Shown piece after piece: positions 8,859-16,749 of a stretch of DNA of 64,000 nucleotides. Source of the DNA: Cyclobacteriaceae bacterium (GTDB lineage: Bacteria; Bacteroidota; Bacteroidia; Cytophagales; Cyclobacteriaceae); assembly GCA_023151255.1 (NCBI GenBank), contig JAKLJG010000006.1:1-64000 (forward strand). The letters are read 5' to 3'. Each line of letters begins with the position of its first letter. Position 1 is the stretch's first letter. The notes beneath the pieces were generated by a model. That model did not search any database, was not told the origin of the DNA, and saw only the letters and a list, made by a program, of their open reading frames with translations. A program made the position numbers and the translations under genes.

Positions 8859-8888
8859 GCCGCTAACGTTGCACTATATACATTGTCC
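8859..8888 (-). repeat. Core-like repeat ahead of the HEPN-like gene
   Basis: On the minus strand it ends GTGCAACGTTAGCGGC, 11 bases ahead of the ATG at 8847. GTTAGCGGC is the exact reverse complement of the core at 8076-8084, and GGACAATG (8880-8887) resembles GGACATTG at 8069-8076 in inverted order. It would be the upstream boundary of the accessory island. Confidence 0.5.
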
Positions 8889-8942
8889 ATATTTCTCTTA
8901 TAAATTTACCAATTGGAGCCCTAAGTTTAAATAACCAGCACC

Positions 8943-9956
8943 ATGCCACTTGTTGTATACCTCCTGCTCATTTTTGCCTGTCAAACTTTTGCGCAGTCGG
9001 TGGAGGTGGTGCCGCTGCGGGTTGGTGTACCATCTTCTTTCCGGGCGCTTTCGGTTGTTAACAATAAGGTGGCCTGGGTGGCCGGCAGCAACGGGTATAT
9101 TGGCCGGACTACCGATGGGGGCGCCACCTGGCAGTTTAGCCAGGTGAACGGCTTCGAAAGTCTTGATTTCCGCTCGCTCCATGCGTTGAACCGAAAACAA
9201 GCCATCATTGCCAATGCCGGTACCCCGGCCCACATTCTGCTGACTGCTGATGGTGGCAAAACGTGGAAGTCAGTTTACACCAATACCCATGCCGATGCGT
9301 TTATCGATGGTATTGATTTTTGGAACAGGCTGGAGGGAATGATTTATGGCGACCCGGTTGATAGTCGCATGTTACTGCTACGCACCACCGATGGAGGCAA
9401 GTCGTGGAAGCCGGTTAAGCAACCTCCGCAGTTAGCCGGTGGTGAGGCTTCGTTTGCGGCCAGTGGTACAGGCATCCGCTGCTTCAACAAATCGTCAGTT
9501 GTTATTGCTACCGGAGGCGCTGTTTCGCGGTTGTGGTACTCGGCAGATAAAGGAGAAACCTGGAAGGCGGTTGAGGCACCCGTTATTCAAGGCGAAAACA
9601 GTACAGGCATTTTTTCGGTTGGCATACGGGGTAACACGTGGATTATTGCAGGAGGTAATTACCAGCAGCCTAGCCGAACCGAAAGGCATATTTATTATAG
9701 CACCGATGCCGGAAAAACCTGGCAGGCGCCTATGCTGGCCACCAGGGGTTACCGTGAATGTGTTGAGCACCTGAACGGCAGGGTGTGGGTTGCCGTAGGT
9801 CCAACCGGTGCGGAGGTTTCTGTTGATAACGGCAATGCCTGGAATCCGCTTTCAGATGAACCAGGATTTCATACAGTCCGAAAGGCACGAAAGGGTTCAT
9901 TAACCCTGGTGGTTGGTAACGGTAAACTGCACGTTTTGAAGTTACAGGGTAGATGA
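8943..9956 (+). CDS. Exported YCF48/BNR-repeat beta-propeller protein
   Basis: A protein of 337 residues with an N-terminal signal peptide (LVVYLLLIFACQTFAQ) and several Asp-box-type repeats: TTDGGATW, TADGGKTW, TTDGGKSW, YSADKGETW and YSTDAGKTW, with a degenerate last copy VDNGNAW. This pattern predicts a six- or seven-bladed beta-propeller of the Ycf48/photosystem II assembly-like family, often annotated as oxidoreductase in Bacteroidota without biochemical proof. No sialidase catalytic residues are evident. Exported, role unknown. It runs convergently with the universal stress gene with only 29 bases between stops. Confidence 0.85.
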   Translation: MPLVVYLLLIFACQTFAQSVEVVPLRVGVPSSFRALSVVNNKVAWVAGSNGYIGRTTDGGATWQFSQVNGFESLDFRSLHALNRKQAIIANAGTPAHILLTADGGKTWKSVYTNTHADAFIDGIDFWNRLEGMIYGDPVDSRMLLLRTTDGGKSWKPVKQPPQLAGGEASFAASGTGIRCFNKSSVVIATGGAVSRLWYSADKGETWKAVEAPVIQGENSTGIFSVGIRGNTWIIAGGNYQQPSRTERHIYYSTDAGKTWQAPMLATRGYRECVEHLNGRVWVAVGPTGAEVSVDNGNAWNPLSDEPGFHTVRKARKGSLTLVVGNGKLHVLKLQGR

Positions 9957-9985
9957 CGTTTTGATGCACCCTTTGCCCTGCGTAG

Positions 9986-10819
9986 CTATTTTAGTGTGGT
10001 CTTGTTAAACGAAAGCAGCGGCACGGTGGTGTGGAAAGCCTGCTTGCGGGTTACCCCTTTGCCAAAAAATTTTTCGTAGGCGCTAAGTTTATGGGTGAAC
10101 ATCGCCAGCAATTGCGGCTTTTGTTTAGCTACGAAAGCATCCACACCGGCAGTAATGGTTTCGTTTTTAACGAAGTTGAATGTTAGTTTTTTATACTTGC
10201 TTACCTTAATCAGGTTTTTGGTGAATTTATCTGGATCGAATTTTTTATCGGGTGTGGCCTTGGTTACATGAACAACGTTTACTGTGGCTTTAAATAAAGC
10301 GGCAAACATTGTGATGGTTTTTATTTCTTCATCCAGGTTTACCATGTCGGTGGCATACACGATTTTTTTAATGGGTTTAAATACAGCATCGGCCGGAATG
10401 GCAATTACCGGCACCAGGCTGGTGTTTATCATTGAAGCCGCATTGCTTCCCATTAAAACTTTTTTCAGGCCGGTTGCCCCGTGGGTACCCATCATTATCA
10501 GATCCACATCATTTTCTTCAACAAAACGGTTAACCACTTTGGCAAAATCGTAACCCAGGCGGTATTCAAAGGTAACCTCGGTTTTTTCGCCAGCTTTTTT
10601 CTTTACCTCTTTCAGTAAGGCATCACCGTCTTCTTTGGCAATTTTAACCATTTCCTCTTCCAGCCGCTTCCACTTCAGCAGGGTTTCACCGGAGGTGTTA
10701 GTCTGCACCACATTCAGTAAAATAATTCTGGCTTTGATTTTTCTGGCCAGTTCCATGGCATAGGTAACAGCCTTTTTCGATGCTTTTGAAAAATCGGTAG
10801 GGACCAGCAGAGTCATCAT
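9986..10819 (-). CDS. Universal stress protein with two UspA domains
   Basis: A protein of 277 residues with two UspA folds in tandem. The first (about 1-145) starts TLLVPTDFSKASKKAVTYA and has the ATP-binding motif GTHGATGLKKVLMGSNAAS, i.e. G-x2-G-x9-G-S, so it should bind ATP. The second (about 150-277) starts KKIVYATDM and lacks this motif. Tandem Usp proteins are cytosolic stress and survival factors. Upstream lie two Crp/Fnr-type boxes 22 bp apart (10873-10908), which suggests control by redox, oxygen or nitrosative signals. Confidence 0.92.
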   Translation of the reverse strand: MMTLLVPTDFSKASKKAVTYAMELARKIKARIILLNVVQTNTSGETLLKWKRLEEEMVKIAKEDGDALLKEVKKKAGEKTEVTFEYRLGYDFAKVVNRFVEENDVDLIMMGTHGATGLKKVLMGSNAASMINTSLVPVIAIPADAVFKPIKKIVYATDMVNLDEEIKTITMFAALFKATVNVVHVTKATPDKKFDPDKFTKNLIKVSKYKKLTFNFVKNETITAGVDAFVAKQKPQLLAMFTHKLSAYEKFFGKGVTRKQAFHTTVPLLSFNKTTLK

Positions 10820-10863
10820 AATCGGTAGTGTTTAAGGGTGTGTTAAAGACGCCAAATGCGTTA

Positions 10864-10871
10864 GTAAAATA
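10864..10871 (-). promoter_or_regulatory. Possible -7 box TATTTTAC of the universal stress gene
   Basis: Six of eight positions match TAnnTTTG on the minus strand. It lies 44 bases ahead of the ATG at 10819 and just downstream of the two Crp/Fnr-type boxes. Confidence 0.3.
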
Positions 10872-10872
10872 G

Positions 10873-10886
10873 ATGATTGGGATCAA
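10873..10886 (-). promoter_or_regulatory. Crp/Fnr-family box TTGATCCCAATCAT
   Basis: Nine of ten defined positions match TTGAT-N4-ATCAA, the Fnr/FixK-type operator. It lies ahead of the universal stress gene. Its centre is 22 bp from the centre of a second similar box, two helical turns apart. Confidence 0.5.
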
Positions 10887-10894
10887 AATCAAAA

Positions 10895-10908
10895 GTGACT
10901 TTTGTCAA
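10895..10908 (-). promoter_or_regulatory. Crp/Fnr-family box TTGACAAAAGTCAC
   Basis: A TTGAC-N4-GTCA palindrome of the Crp/Fnr superfamily, 22 bp centre to centre from the box at 10873-10886. The region also contains the overlapping palindrome CAAAAGT-G-ACTTTTG at 10890-10904. Confidence 0.45.
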
Positions 10909-10929
10909 GCGGAAGAAATGATAACCAAC

Positions 10930-13389
10930 TTATAACCTGTTTTTAACGCTCAGGCCTATGGTGCCCAGCAATACAAGCACTACCAGCCACGATGAGGCCT
11001 GCGTAATCGGGTTGCCTATGGTGTAGGATTTCGGGCCAAATCGGAACTCGATGGTGTGATTTCCGGCAGGTACTTCCACTGCGCGCAGCACATAGTTGGC
11101 CCGCAGGATGGTTACTTCTTTTCCATCAACGGTGGCTGTCCATCCTGATGGGTAATAGATTTCAGAGAATACGGCTATACCGTTGGCCGGATTATGGGTT
11201 TCGTATTTCAGGTAGTTGGGTTTGTGGGTAACCAGCCGGATGGCAGCGGTGCTATCAACCAAAAAACTTAAATTCTGAACTTTGAATTTTGACTCATCAA
11301 TCACAGCCTGATTTTTTGAATCAATTTCACCGGTAGTCTTCAGTTCATCGTTAGCCGAGGTAACAAGCTGCACTTCGCGTACAAACCAGGCGCTGCCGTT
11401 GGCCTGGCGGTTGGGGATGACGTTGGCCCGGTTCTGCCCATAGAATACATAGCGGGTGTTGAGCATATTGATGACCGGCAGATTTTTAAAATCCGGGTCG
11501 CCCACTTGTGCCGACTCAATCAGGCGGTTTATTTCAGGGTAGATGCATGAATCGTAGAGGTCCTGATAACGTTTCATCTTTGCCCCATGGTAGCCGCCAA
11601 TGGAATTGTGGTAGTAGGAGGTAAGTGCATCGGCCATGGGGTTGTTCAGGTTTAGCACACGGTAGTAATCAGTGTCTTTCAGTACTTGCTGGTCGGCCGC
11701 GCTCATTTCAATTACGTTTCTGCGTTTGCTCTGGTAATTGTCTTTGGTAAAGTACCTGCGGTCAACTACGGCCAGGTCAACTGTAATTAAAAAAATCAGC
11801 AGTGCATAAAAGCCGGCCGGTGCTTTTTTGCGTAAATCAAAATATATCAACACGAAGGCTGCGACAATAAAGGATAGCGACCGGAAGGCATCGCTGCGCA
11901 ATATGCTGCGCCTGTCGCTGCGCAAAGCTTCGGTAAACCAGGCCGGCAGGCCCGATTCGTTTTCGTTCAGGTAACTGAACATGCCCGAGGTGAGCAGGAG
12001 CAGCAGACACAACCCTCCGCTCGCTGAGAGGGCAAGCAATAGTTTCTTCTTGGTTTGTTGGTTTAAACCTTGCTCAAATAATTTTTCCAGCCCCAGCATG
12101 CCTAGCAAAGGCATGGCGAACAGAATTATCAATAAAGCAAAGGTTACCGACCGGAATTTGTTGTATCCGGGAAAAAAATCAAACACCAGGTAGTTGAAGG
12201 TTGCAAAATTGTTTCCCCAACTGAGCACCACCGCCAGCAGGCTTAGCGGCAATAACCACCAAACAAACTTTTTATCGGCAAACAAAATGCCGATGATGAA
12301 GAGTAAAAAGATGATGGCTCCTCCATAGTAGGGTGCCGTGTTCGACTGCGGCCCCCAGTAGGCCCGTGTAAACGGTGCCAGTTGGTTGGCTGTGCGCTGG
12401 TCGCCTGATTCGACCAATGCCTTATAAACGTTGCTCTCCGGATTTTGTACCAGGTAGTTGGATGAACTGCCTCCATAAAAGCCGGGAATAACCAATACCA
12501 GCGGTTCAAGGATTCCGTTGCTGTATTCAAAGGCATATTCTTTTCGCAAGCCGTCAGCAGGTTTTTCGGTTGCTGATGTTAGTAGTTCTGATTTTCCGCG
12601 GATGGAATAGGGACTGTATTCACTGATGCTCCATAGCGGACCGAAGAAACTGCCGGTGGCCAGCAAGGCGGCTGGAATTAGCAGCAAAATGGTTTTGGCA
12701 AAGTCAGGCAGTTGCTTTGCGCGGATGGCCGTTATTAATTGAACCAATCCATAACCTAAAACAATCAGTAGCAGGTAGTAGGTAATTTGCAGGTGGTTTT
12801 CGCGCAGGTGCAGTGCCAAACCGGCTGTGGTTAAGCCAAAGCCAGGAATTTTACGGTTGTTAAACGCAAGGTGAATCCCCCCAACCACCAATGGCATAAA
12901 GGCAATGGCCCCGATGCGTGCATTATGCCCGGCCGCTAGCCCGATGATCATGTAACTGGATAATCCGAAAGCCAAGGCACCGGCAAGGGCCAGGTAAGGC
13001 CTTACACGGAAGCACAACAACATAATATAATAGGAGAGGAATGCCAGAAAAATATTGTTTACCGGGTGAGGTAAACCGATGCCGGCAATTGATTTTATGT
13101 AACGTATGGCCTGATTGCCCCATTCCACATTAACCAGGTAGGCCGGCATACCGCTGAACATGTTGGGTACCCACAGCCCTTCTTCACCTGTTTGGCTTCG
13201 GAAATCACGCAATGCCTTTGCTGCGCCTAGGGATTGCACTATGTCGTGTTGGTTGAGGGTTTTGTTTTCGAAAAATACCGGGCTGAAGAAGAAAACGGTT
13301 ACAAGTAAAAAAACAACCACGGCCAGCAGGTGCGGTGCGATGTGTTGCGAAAAGGTAATGTTTTTCATGCGTGCAGCGAATGTGCGCAA
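10930..13389 (-). CDS. YfhO-family multi-pass membrane protein
   Basis: A protein of 819 residues with about a dozen membrane segments in the first 550 residues and a C-terminal extracytoplasmic domain that ends in a last membrane helix. The domain contains PSGWTATVDGKEV, typical of YfhO-family proteins. In Firmicutes YfhO-type proteins help glycosylate lipoteichoic acid; in Bacteroidota the role is unknown, but a GT-C-like glycosyltransferase relation is probable. The start may be the ATG at 13368 (MKNITF) rather than 13389. The gene stands alone between the universal stress gene and the Moco cluster, 38 bases from the SUOX-like gene. Confidence 0.88.
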   Translation of the reverse strand: MRTFAARMKNITFSQHIAPHLLAVVVFLLVTVFFFSPVFFENKTLNQHDIVQSLGAAKALRDFRSQTGEEGLWVPNMFSGMPAYLVNVEWGNQAIRYIKSIAGIGLPHPVNNIFLAFLSYYIMLLCFRVRPYLALAGALAFGLSSYMIIGLAAGHNARIGAIAFMPLVVGGIHLAFNNRKIPGFGLTTAGLALHLRENHLQITYYLLLIVLGYGLVQLITAIRAKQLPDFAKTILLLIPAALLATGSFFGPLWSISEYSPYSIRGKSELLTSATEKPADGLRKEYAFEYSNGILEPLVLVIPGFYGGSSSNYLVQNPESNVYKALVESGDQRTANQLAPFTRAYWGPQSNTAPYYGGAIIFLLFIIGILFADKKFVWWLLPLSLLAVVLSWGNNFATFNYLVFDFFPGYNKFRSVTFALLIILFAMPLLGMLGLEKLFEQGLNQQTKKKLLLALSASGGLCLLLLLTSGMFSYLNENESGLPAWFTEALRSDRRSILRSDAFRSLSFIVAAFVLIYFDLRKKAPAGFYALLIFLITVDLAVVDRRYFTKDNYQSKRRNVIEMSAADQQVLKDTDYYRVLNLNNPMADALTSYYHNSIGGYHGAKMKRYQDLYDSCIYPEINRLIESAQVGDPDFKNLPVINMLNTRYVFYGQNRANVIPNRQANGSAWFVREVQLVTSANDELKTTGEIDSKNQAVIDESKFKVQNLSFLVDSTAAIRLVTHKPNYLKYETHNPANGIAVFSEIYYPSGWTATVDGKEVTILRANYVLRAVEVPAGNHTIEFRFGPKSYTIGNPITQASSWLVVLVLLGTIGLSVKNRL

Positions 13390-13427
13390 AATAGGAAATA
13401 ATACTGATGATGATTAGCGCTTCCCGC

Positions 13428-13946
13428 TCACTCGGCCCGGCCAACATGCACCCGTACCAGGTTTTTCAGGTAGCGTCTGCCGGTGCGCACATCAGCAGGC
13501 ACCAGGATTGCAATGCCCTCATCAAGTTGAGTTACGGGTTTACCTTCCTTTTCAATAATAAAATAAGCCTGGTCACCCAACGGGTTGTTGAATAATTCAT
13601 TCCACGAGAAAACAACTTTATAGTTATCATTGGCGGTGAATACAAAATAATATTCACTGTACTCCTTTGGACTATCGGTATCCGGTTGCACCGATTCCAG
13701 AACATCTTTTATCCGAACGCCACGCGCTGTTTTAATGGTACTTCGTTTTTCACCCAGGTGGTTGGTAATGGTAAGGTTAGTTATTTCATATGCTGAATAC
13801 GCAGCCAACTGCTGGTTTTTTATAACAAGCCCCGGATTTTTTATCCGCCCGGTAACCACAAATTCGGCAGTAGGTTTTAACGATTGCTGGGCCAGGCCCG
13901 TGCCTGCCAATGTCAGTACAATTAATACAACGATTAGTTTATTCAT
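13428..13946 (-). CDS. Exported SUOX-fold (molybdopterin-binding-like) protein
   Basis: A protein of 172 residues with signal peptide MNKLIVVLIVLTLAGTGLAQ. The mature part has the beta-rich pattern of the oxidoreductase molybdopterin-binding (sulfite-oxidase-like) domain, with ARGVRIKDVLE, YKVVFSWNELF and GIAILVPADVRTGRRYLKNL. The conserved cysteine that ligates Mo in real sulfite oxidases was not seen, so it may be a non-catalytic relative. It lies 5 bases past moaA in the same direction, so it is almost certainly co-transcribed with a Moco biosynthesis gene. Whether it binds the cofactor is inference. Confidence 0.75.
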   Translation of the reverse strand: MNKLIVVLIVLTLAGTGLAQQSLKPTAEFVVTGRIKNPGLVIKNQQLAAYSAYEITNLTITNHLGEKRSTIKTARGVRIKDVLESVQPDTDSPKEYSEYYFVFTANDNYKVVFSWNELFNNPLGDQAYFIIEKEGKPVTQLDEGIAILVPADVRTGRRYLKNLVRVHVGRAE

Positions 13947-13951
13947 ATCAA

Positions 13952-14953
13952 CTATCCTCCTATTGTTGCCATCGATTCGTGGGCAGGAGTAGTTCCTGCC
14001 CGTTTAAGTTCAGCTTCAAAGCCATCTTTCGGCCGGTTCGCAAAAGCGTTTAGCAGTATTATTTTAATTTCTTCATCAGTGTGCCCGCTGCGCATCAGGT
14101 TGCGGATGTTAAGCACACCATCATCGTACAGGCAGGTTTTTAAAATTCCTTGTGCAGTAATGCGAATGCGGTTACAGGTACCACAGAAGGTTCGGCTAAA
14201 GGCCGCGATGATGCCGATATCACCCTGGTAGCCGGGTATTTTATAGTTTGCACTGGTGGAATTTTCGGGATCTATTATTTTATGTATTGCCGGATATCCA
14301 TCTCTTATATAGTTAAGAATTTTTTTGTACGTCCAATGCAGTACCGGGTAATGAGCGCCTTCGCCATTAAACGGCATCTCTTCAATGAAACGAACTGAAA
14401 TGTCGTGATGTTTTGTTAACTCCACCAGCGGGTAAATGTCGTCAATGTTTTTGCCTTCCATCACCACGGCATTCACCTTAACGGGTATCTGGTAGTGGAG
14501 GAGCAGGTGCAGCGTTTTCATTACGGCATCATACTCATCACGAAAAGTGATTTTTTTAAATCGTTCCTTATCCAGCGTATCGAGGCTCAGGTTTACTGAA
14601 GCAATGTTAAGTTCTTTTAACTCCTTTACGTATGGTGCAGTGAGAACTCCGTTGGTTGTGAGATGTAAATTGGTGATGCCGGGTATAGCCCTGATTTTGC
14701 GGATGAGGTTCATCAAGTCGTTACGAACAAAGGGTTCACCTCCGGTTAAGCGTATTTTGTTGATACCCATACCAGCCAGCAGGTTTACCAGTCGTTCAAT
14801 CTCTTCAAAGGTCAGCAACTCTTTTTTGGGCAGGTATTTAATACCCTCTTCGGGCATGCAGTAAAAGCAACGCAGGTTACACCGGTCGGTTACCGATAGC
14901 CGCAGGTAATTCAGTGGCCGGTTGTGGTTATCGTATAGTTGTTGATTTTTCAC
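13952..14953 (-). CDS. moaA: GTP 3',8-cyclase MoaA
   Basis: A radical SAM enzyme of 333 residues that makes the first Moco intermediate (3',8-cyclo-7,8-dihydro-GTP) from GTP. The N-terminal 4Fe-4S motif is CNLRCFYC (Cys25, 29, 32), the second cluster is bound by the C-terminal CGTC...C set (FCGTCNR and ILKTC), and the protein ends in the essential Gly-Gly tail (ATIGG). Length is normal for the family. It is the first gene of a two-gene unit with the SUOX-like protein and is divergent from moaD. Confidence 0.96.
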   Translation of the reverse strand: MKNQQLYDNHNRPLNYLRLSVTDRCNLRCFYCMPEEGIKYLPKKELLTFEEIERLVNLLAGMGINKIRLTGGEPFVRNDLMNLIRKIRAIPGITNLHLTTNGVLTAPYVKELKELNIASVNLSLDTLDKERFKKITFRDEYDAVMKTLHLLLHYQIPVKVNAVVMEGKNIDDIYPLVELTKHHDISVRFIEEMPFNGEGAHYPVLHWTYKKILNYIRDGYPAIHKIIDPENSTSANYKIPGYQGDIGIIAAFSRTFCGTCNRIRITAQGILKTCLYDDGVLNIRNLMRSGHTDEEIKIILLNAFANRPKDGFEAELKRAGTTPAHESMATIGG

Positions 14954-15021
14954 CCGAAGCGTGCAAGCACCTTATCAAACTGAATCCCTAAATTTACATG
15001 TTTTAAGGTAATTAGGCGGCT

Positions 15022-15264
15022 ATGAAATGTACGATAAAAGCATTTGGAATTTCGCGTGATATACTGGGCCAGCGTGAAACGATAATGGAAGTAAGCGAAG
15101 GCTGTACCGTTGCGGAGTTAAGGGCAATGCTATTTCATCGGTTTCCACGGTTGCAAGGGTTGCGATCGTTATTTGTTGCGGTAAACAGCGAATATGCCAA
15201 TGATACCCGCCTGTTGGCAGCGGGAGACGAGATTGCCCTGATACCCCCGGTAAGCGGAGGGTAG
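15022..15264 (+). CDS. moaD: Molybdopterin synthase sulfur carrier subunit MoaD
   Basis: A ubiquitin-like protein of 80 residues ending in the Gly-Gly tail (PPVSGG) that is thiocarboxylated and delivers sulfur to precursor Z. Length and tail are those of MoaD. It is followed after 99 bases by moaE, its catalytic partner. The divergent moaA starts 68 bases away; this short region contains TAAATTTA, a palindromic sequence close to the -7 consensus on both strands. Confidence 0.93.
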   Translation: MKCTIKAFGISRDILGQRETIMEVSEGCTVAELRAMLFHRFPRLQGLRSLFVAVNSEYANDTRLLAAGDEIALIPPVSGG

Positions 15265-15270
15265 AAAAAA

Positions 15271-15355
15271 GGTTGGTAACAGGCATTGAAATCCGGCTCT
15301 GATTATTTACTTTCAGGCAGCCTTCCCTTTCTGCCCATGACATTGTTCACCAACC
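15271..15355 (+). promoter_or_regulatory. Potential structured RNA spacer between moaD and moaE
   Basis: The ends of this 85-base stretch are complementary: GGTTGGTAACA (15271-15281) pairs with 15344-15355 through 11 pairs and one bulged C. Inside is a smaller stem GGCAG/CTGCC (15316-15320 and 15331-15335). The structure ends 8 bases ahead of the moaE ATG, so it could affect moaE translation or RNA stability. It does not match the Moco riboswitch in any way that could be verified by eye. Confidence 0.3.
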
Positions 15356-15363
15356 TGTAGATA

Positions 15364-15795
15364 ATGATTAAAATCACTGAAAAGCCCATTGACATTCAGA
15401 AGGTAATTGATGCCACCTCGAGCCTGGGAGCCGGGGCCGTGAATGTCTTCATCGGAACTGTTCGAAATACCGCCCATGGTAAAAATGTGGTGTGGTTGGA
15501 GTATGAGTGCTACGAGTCGATGGCTGTAGCCGAAATCCGGAAAATAATGGATGAAGCTTCGCACCGCTGGCCTTTACTAGGTGCGGCTGTTAGCCACCGT
15601 GTTGGCACACTTAAGCCGGGTGAAGTGTCGGTAGTTATTGCGGTATCCGCCCCGCACCGAAAGGATTCATTTGAGGCATGTCAGTATATTATTGACACCT
15701 TAAAAGTTAAGGTGCCCATCTGGAAAAAGGAGATCTTCGAGGATGGCGAAGAATGGATCTCCGCCCAGCCCAACATGGAGCGTTCCTACAACTGA
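15364..15795 (+). CDS. moaE: Molybdopterin synthase catalytic subunit MoaE
   Basis: A protein of 143 residues, the usual size. The catalytic stretches are present: GTVRNTAHGKNV near the N-terminus, HRKDSFEACQYIID, and the lysines of LKVKVPIWKKE. With MoaD it converts cyclic pyranopterin monophosphate to molybdopterin. It follows moaD in one unit, with a structured spacer in between. A strong hairpin with a T-run lies 136 bases past its stop. Confidence 0.95.
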   Translation: MIKITEKPIDIQKVIDATSSLGAGAVNVFIGTVRNTAHGKNVVWLEYECYESMAVAEIRKIMDEASHRWPLLGAAVSHRVGTLKPGEVSVVIAVSAPHRKDSFEACQYIIDTLKVKVPIWKKEIFEDGEEWISAQPNMERSYN

Positions 15796-15911
15796 TTGAC
15801 CAGGATGATGGCTGCCGTTACTACGGTAACAGCCATTACAAAACTGGCAATAGCCAATACCAACAAATCGCGGCTGATAGGATTAATAAAGGGCTTCGAT
15901 AACGTTTTCAT
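15786..15911 (-). CDS. Candidate 41-residue single-pass membrane peptide
   Basis: An ATG-started frame on the minus strand, read directly from the sequence. Residues 1-15 are polar and basic (MKTLSKPFINPISRD), residues 16-38 are a continuous hydrophobic helix (LLVLAIASFVMAVTVVTAAI), and the end is NQL. Such a topology is typical of small inner-membrane peptides. It overlaps the last 10 bases of moaE on the opposite strand. A terminator-type hairpin lies 21 bases ahead of its start. No family recognised. The rest of the stretch 15796-16155 shows only the hairpin and AT-rich sequence. Confidence 0.45.
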   Translation of the reverse strand: MKTLSKPFINPISRDLLVLAIASFVMAVTVVTAAIILVNQL

Positions 15912-15931
15912 AAACCAACTATTTTTTAGAC

Positions 15932-15964
15932 AACGCTAAGGTACCCATAACCTTAGCGTTTTTT
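15932..15964 (+). terminator. Intrinsic terminator
   Basis: A perfect 11-bp stem (AACGCTAAGGT at 15932-15942, complement at 15950-15960) with a 7-base loop and a run of T up to 15964. It fits as the end of the moaD-moaE transcript, even though it is 136 bases past moaE. Confidence 0.75.
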
Positions 15965-16155
15965 GTTGTTATGTAAGAAATTGAAAGGAGGTTGCAAGTT
16001 GCTAACAATATTTTTTGCTGATTGTTAGGCAGATAGAATTAAAAATTTTTCTCTACTTCGTTTAAGTGTTCATATGCGCTTAATCATTAACCACTTACGC
16101 CATGTTGCTTAAGCTGTAGGTTATTAAATTTAAACGTTAACGCATACCTTCACTG

Positions 16156-16749
16156 CTACCCGCTGGTTATCTTCGGTTGTAAGTTTTTTTTCCATTCAGC
16201 AAGTTCTTCGGGCGTATTGATGTTGATTAGATATTTGGTATCCGGTGCATGAAGCAGGGTTGCCGGATGGTTTTGTATAAATTCGCGGGGGCTGTTTCTG
16301 CCTTGTTTGCAAAACTCCTTTAAAGCCGCAAAAGCAGCCGGTTCCCAAATGGCAATCAGTGGTTCAGGGTGCAGGCCATCTGAATCAAAAAAGCAGGTTA
16401 CAATCTTTTCCGGATCTCTTCCGTTAACAAGGATTTCAAGCAGGTGTGTGTCAATTAAAGGCATATCAACCGGCACCGTTAACCAGGCTGCTTCGGGGCT
16501 GTGGTAAAAGGCCGTAAGAATTCCGTTCAGCGGACCTTCAAAGTCAAACTGGTCAGTTAGTATCGGCACCGTTGCCGTTTCGGGCGCTTTTCGGCATGCG
16601 ATAAAAACCCGGTTACATAAAGGTTGAAGCAATTTGGCCAGGTGCTGGTGCTGGGGTATTTCAAAATAGGTAATGCTGCTTTTGTCAACTCCCATCCGCG
16701 AACTGCGTCCTCCGGCCAGTATTAGTCCGTTTAGCGTAATGCTAGTCAT
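16156..16749 (-). CDS. mobA: Molybdenum cofactor guanylyltransferase MobA
   Basis: A protein of 197 residues starting MTSITLNGLILAGGRSSRMG; the LAGGRSSRMG run is the nucleotide-binding signature of MobA-type nucleotidyltransferases, with VDKS following. It adds GMP from GTP to molybdopterin to make the bis-MGD type cofactor. The ATG at 16749 is chosen because it opens on the conserved strand; the longer frame upstream lies within the ion channel gene. Its start overlaps the channel stop by 8 bases, so translation is coupled. Confidence 0.9.
   Translation of the reverse strand: MTSITLNGLILAGGRSSRMGVDKSSITYFEIPQHQHLAKLLQPLCNRVFIACRKAPETATVPILTDQFDFEGPLNGILTAFYHSPEAAWLTVPVDMPLIDTHLLEILVNGRDPEKIVTCFFDSDGLHPEPLIAIWEPAAFAALKEFCKQGRNSPREFIQNHPATLLHAPDTKYLININTPEELAEWKKNLQPKITSG

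Noticed and set aside
15020-15343. 107-codon minus-strand frame over moaD
   Set aside because: Antisense to moaD with its intact Gly-Gly tail, and no recognisable features.
15961-16155. CTAACAAT...ATTGTTAG inverted repeat near 15999-16027, considered as another cassette site
   Set aside because: Only an 8-bp stem in an AT-rich spacer, no accessory gene beside it, and no core on the other side.
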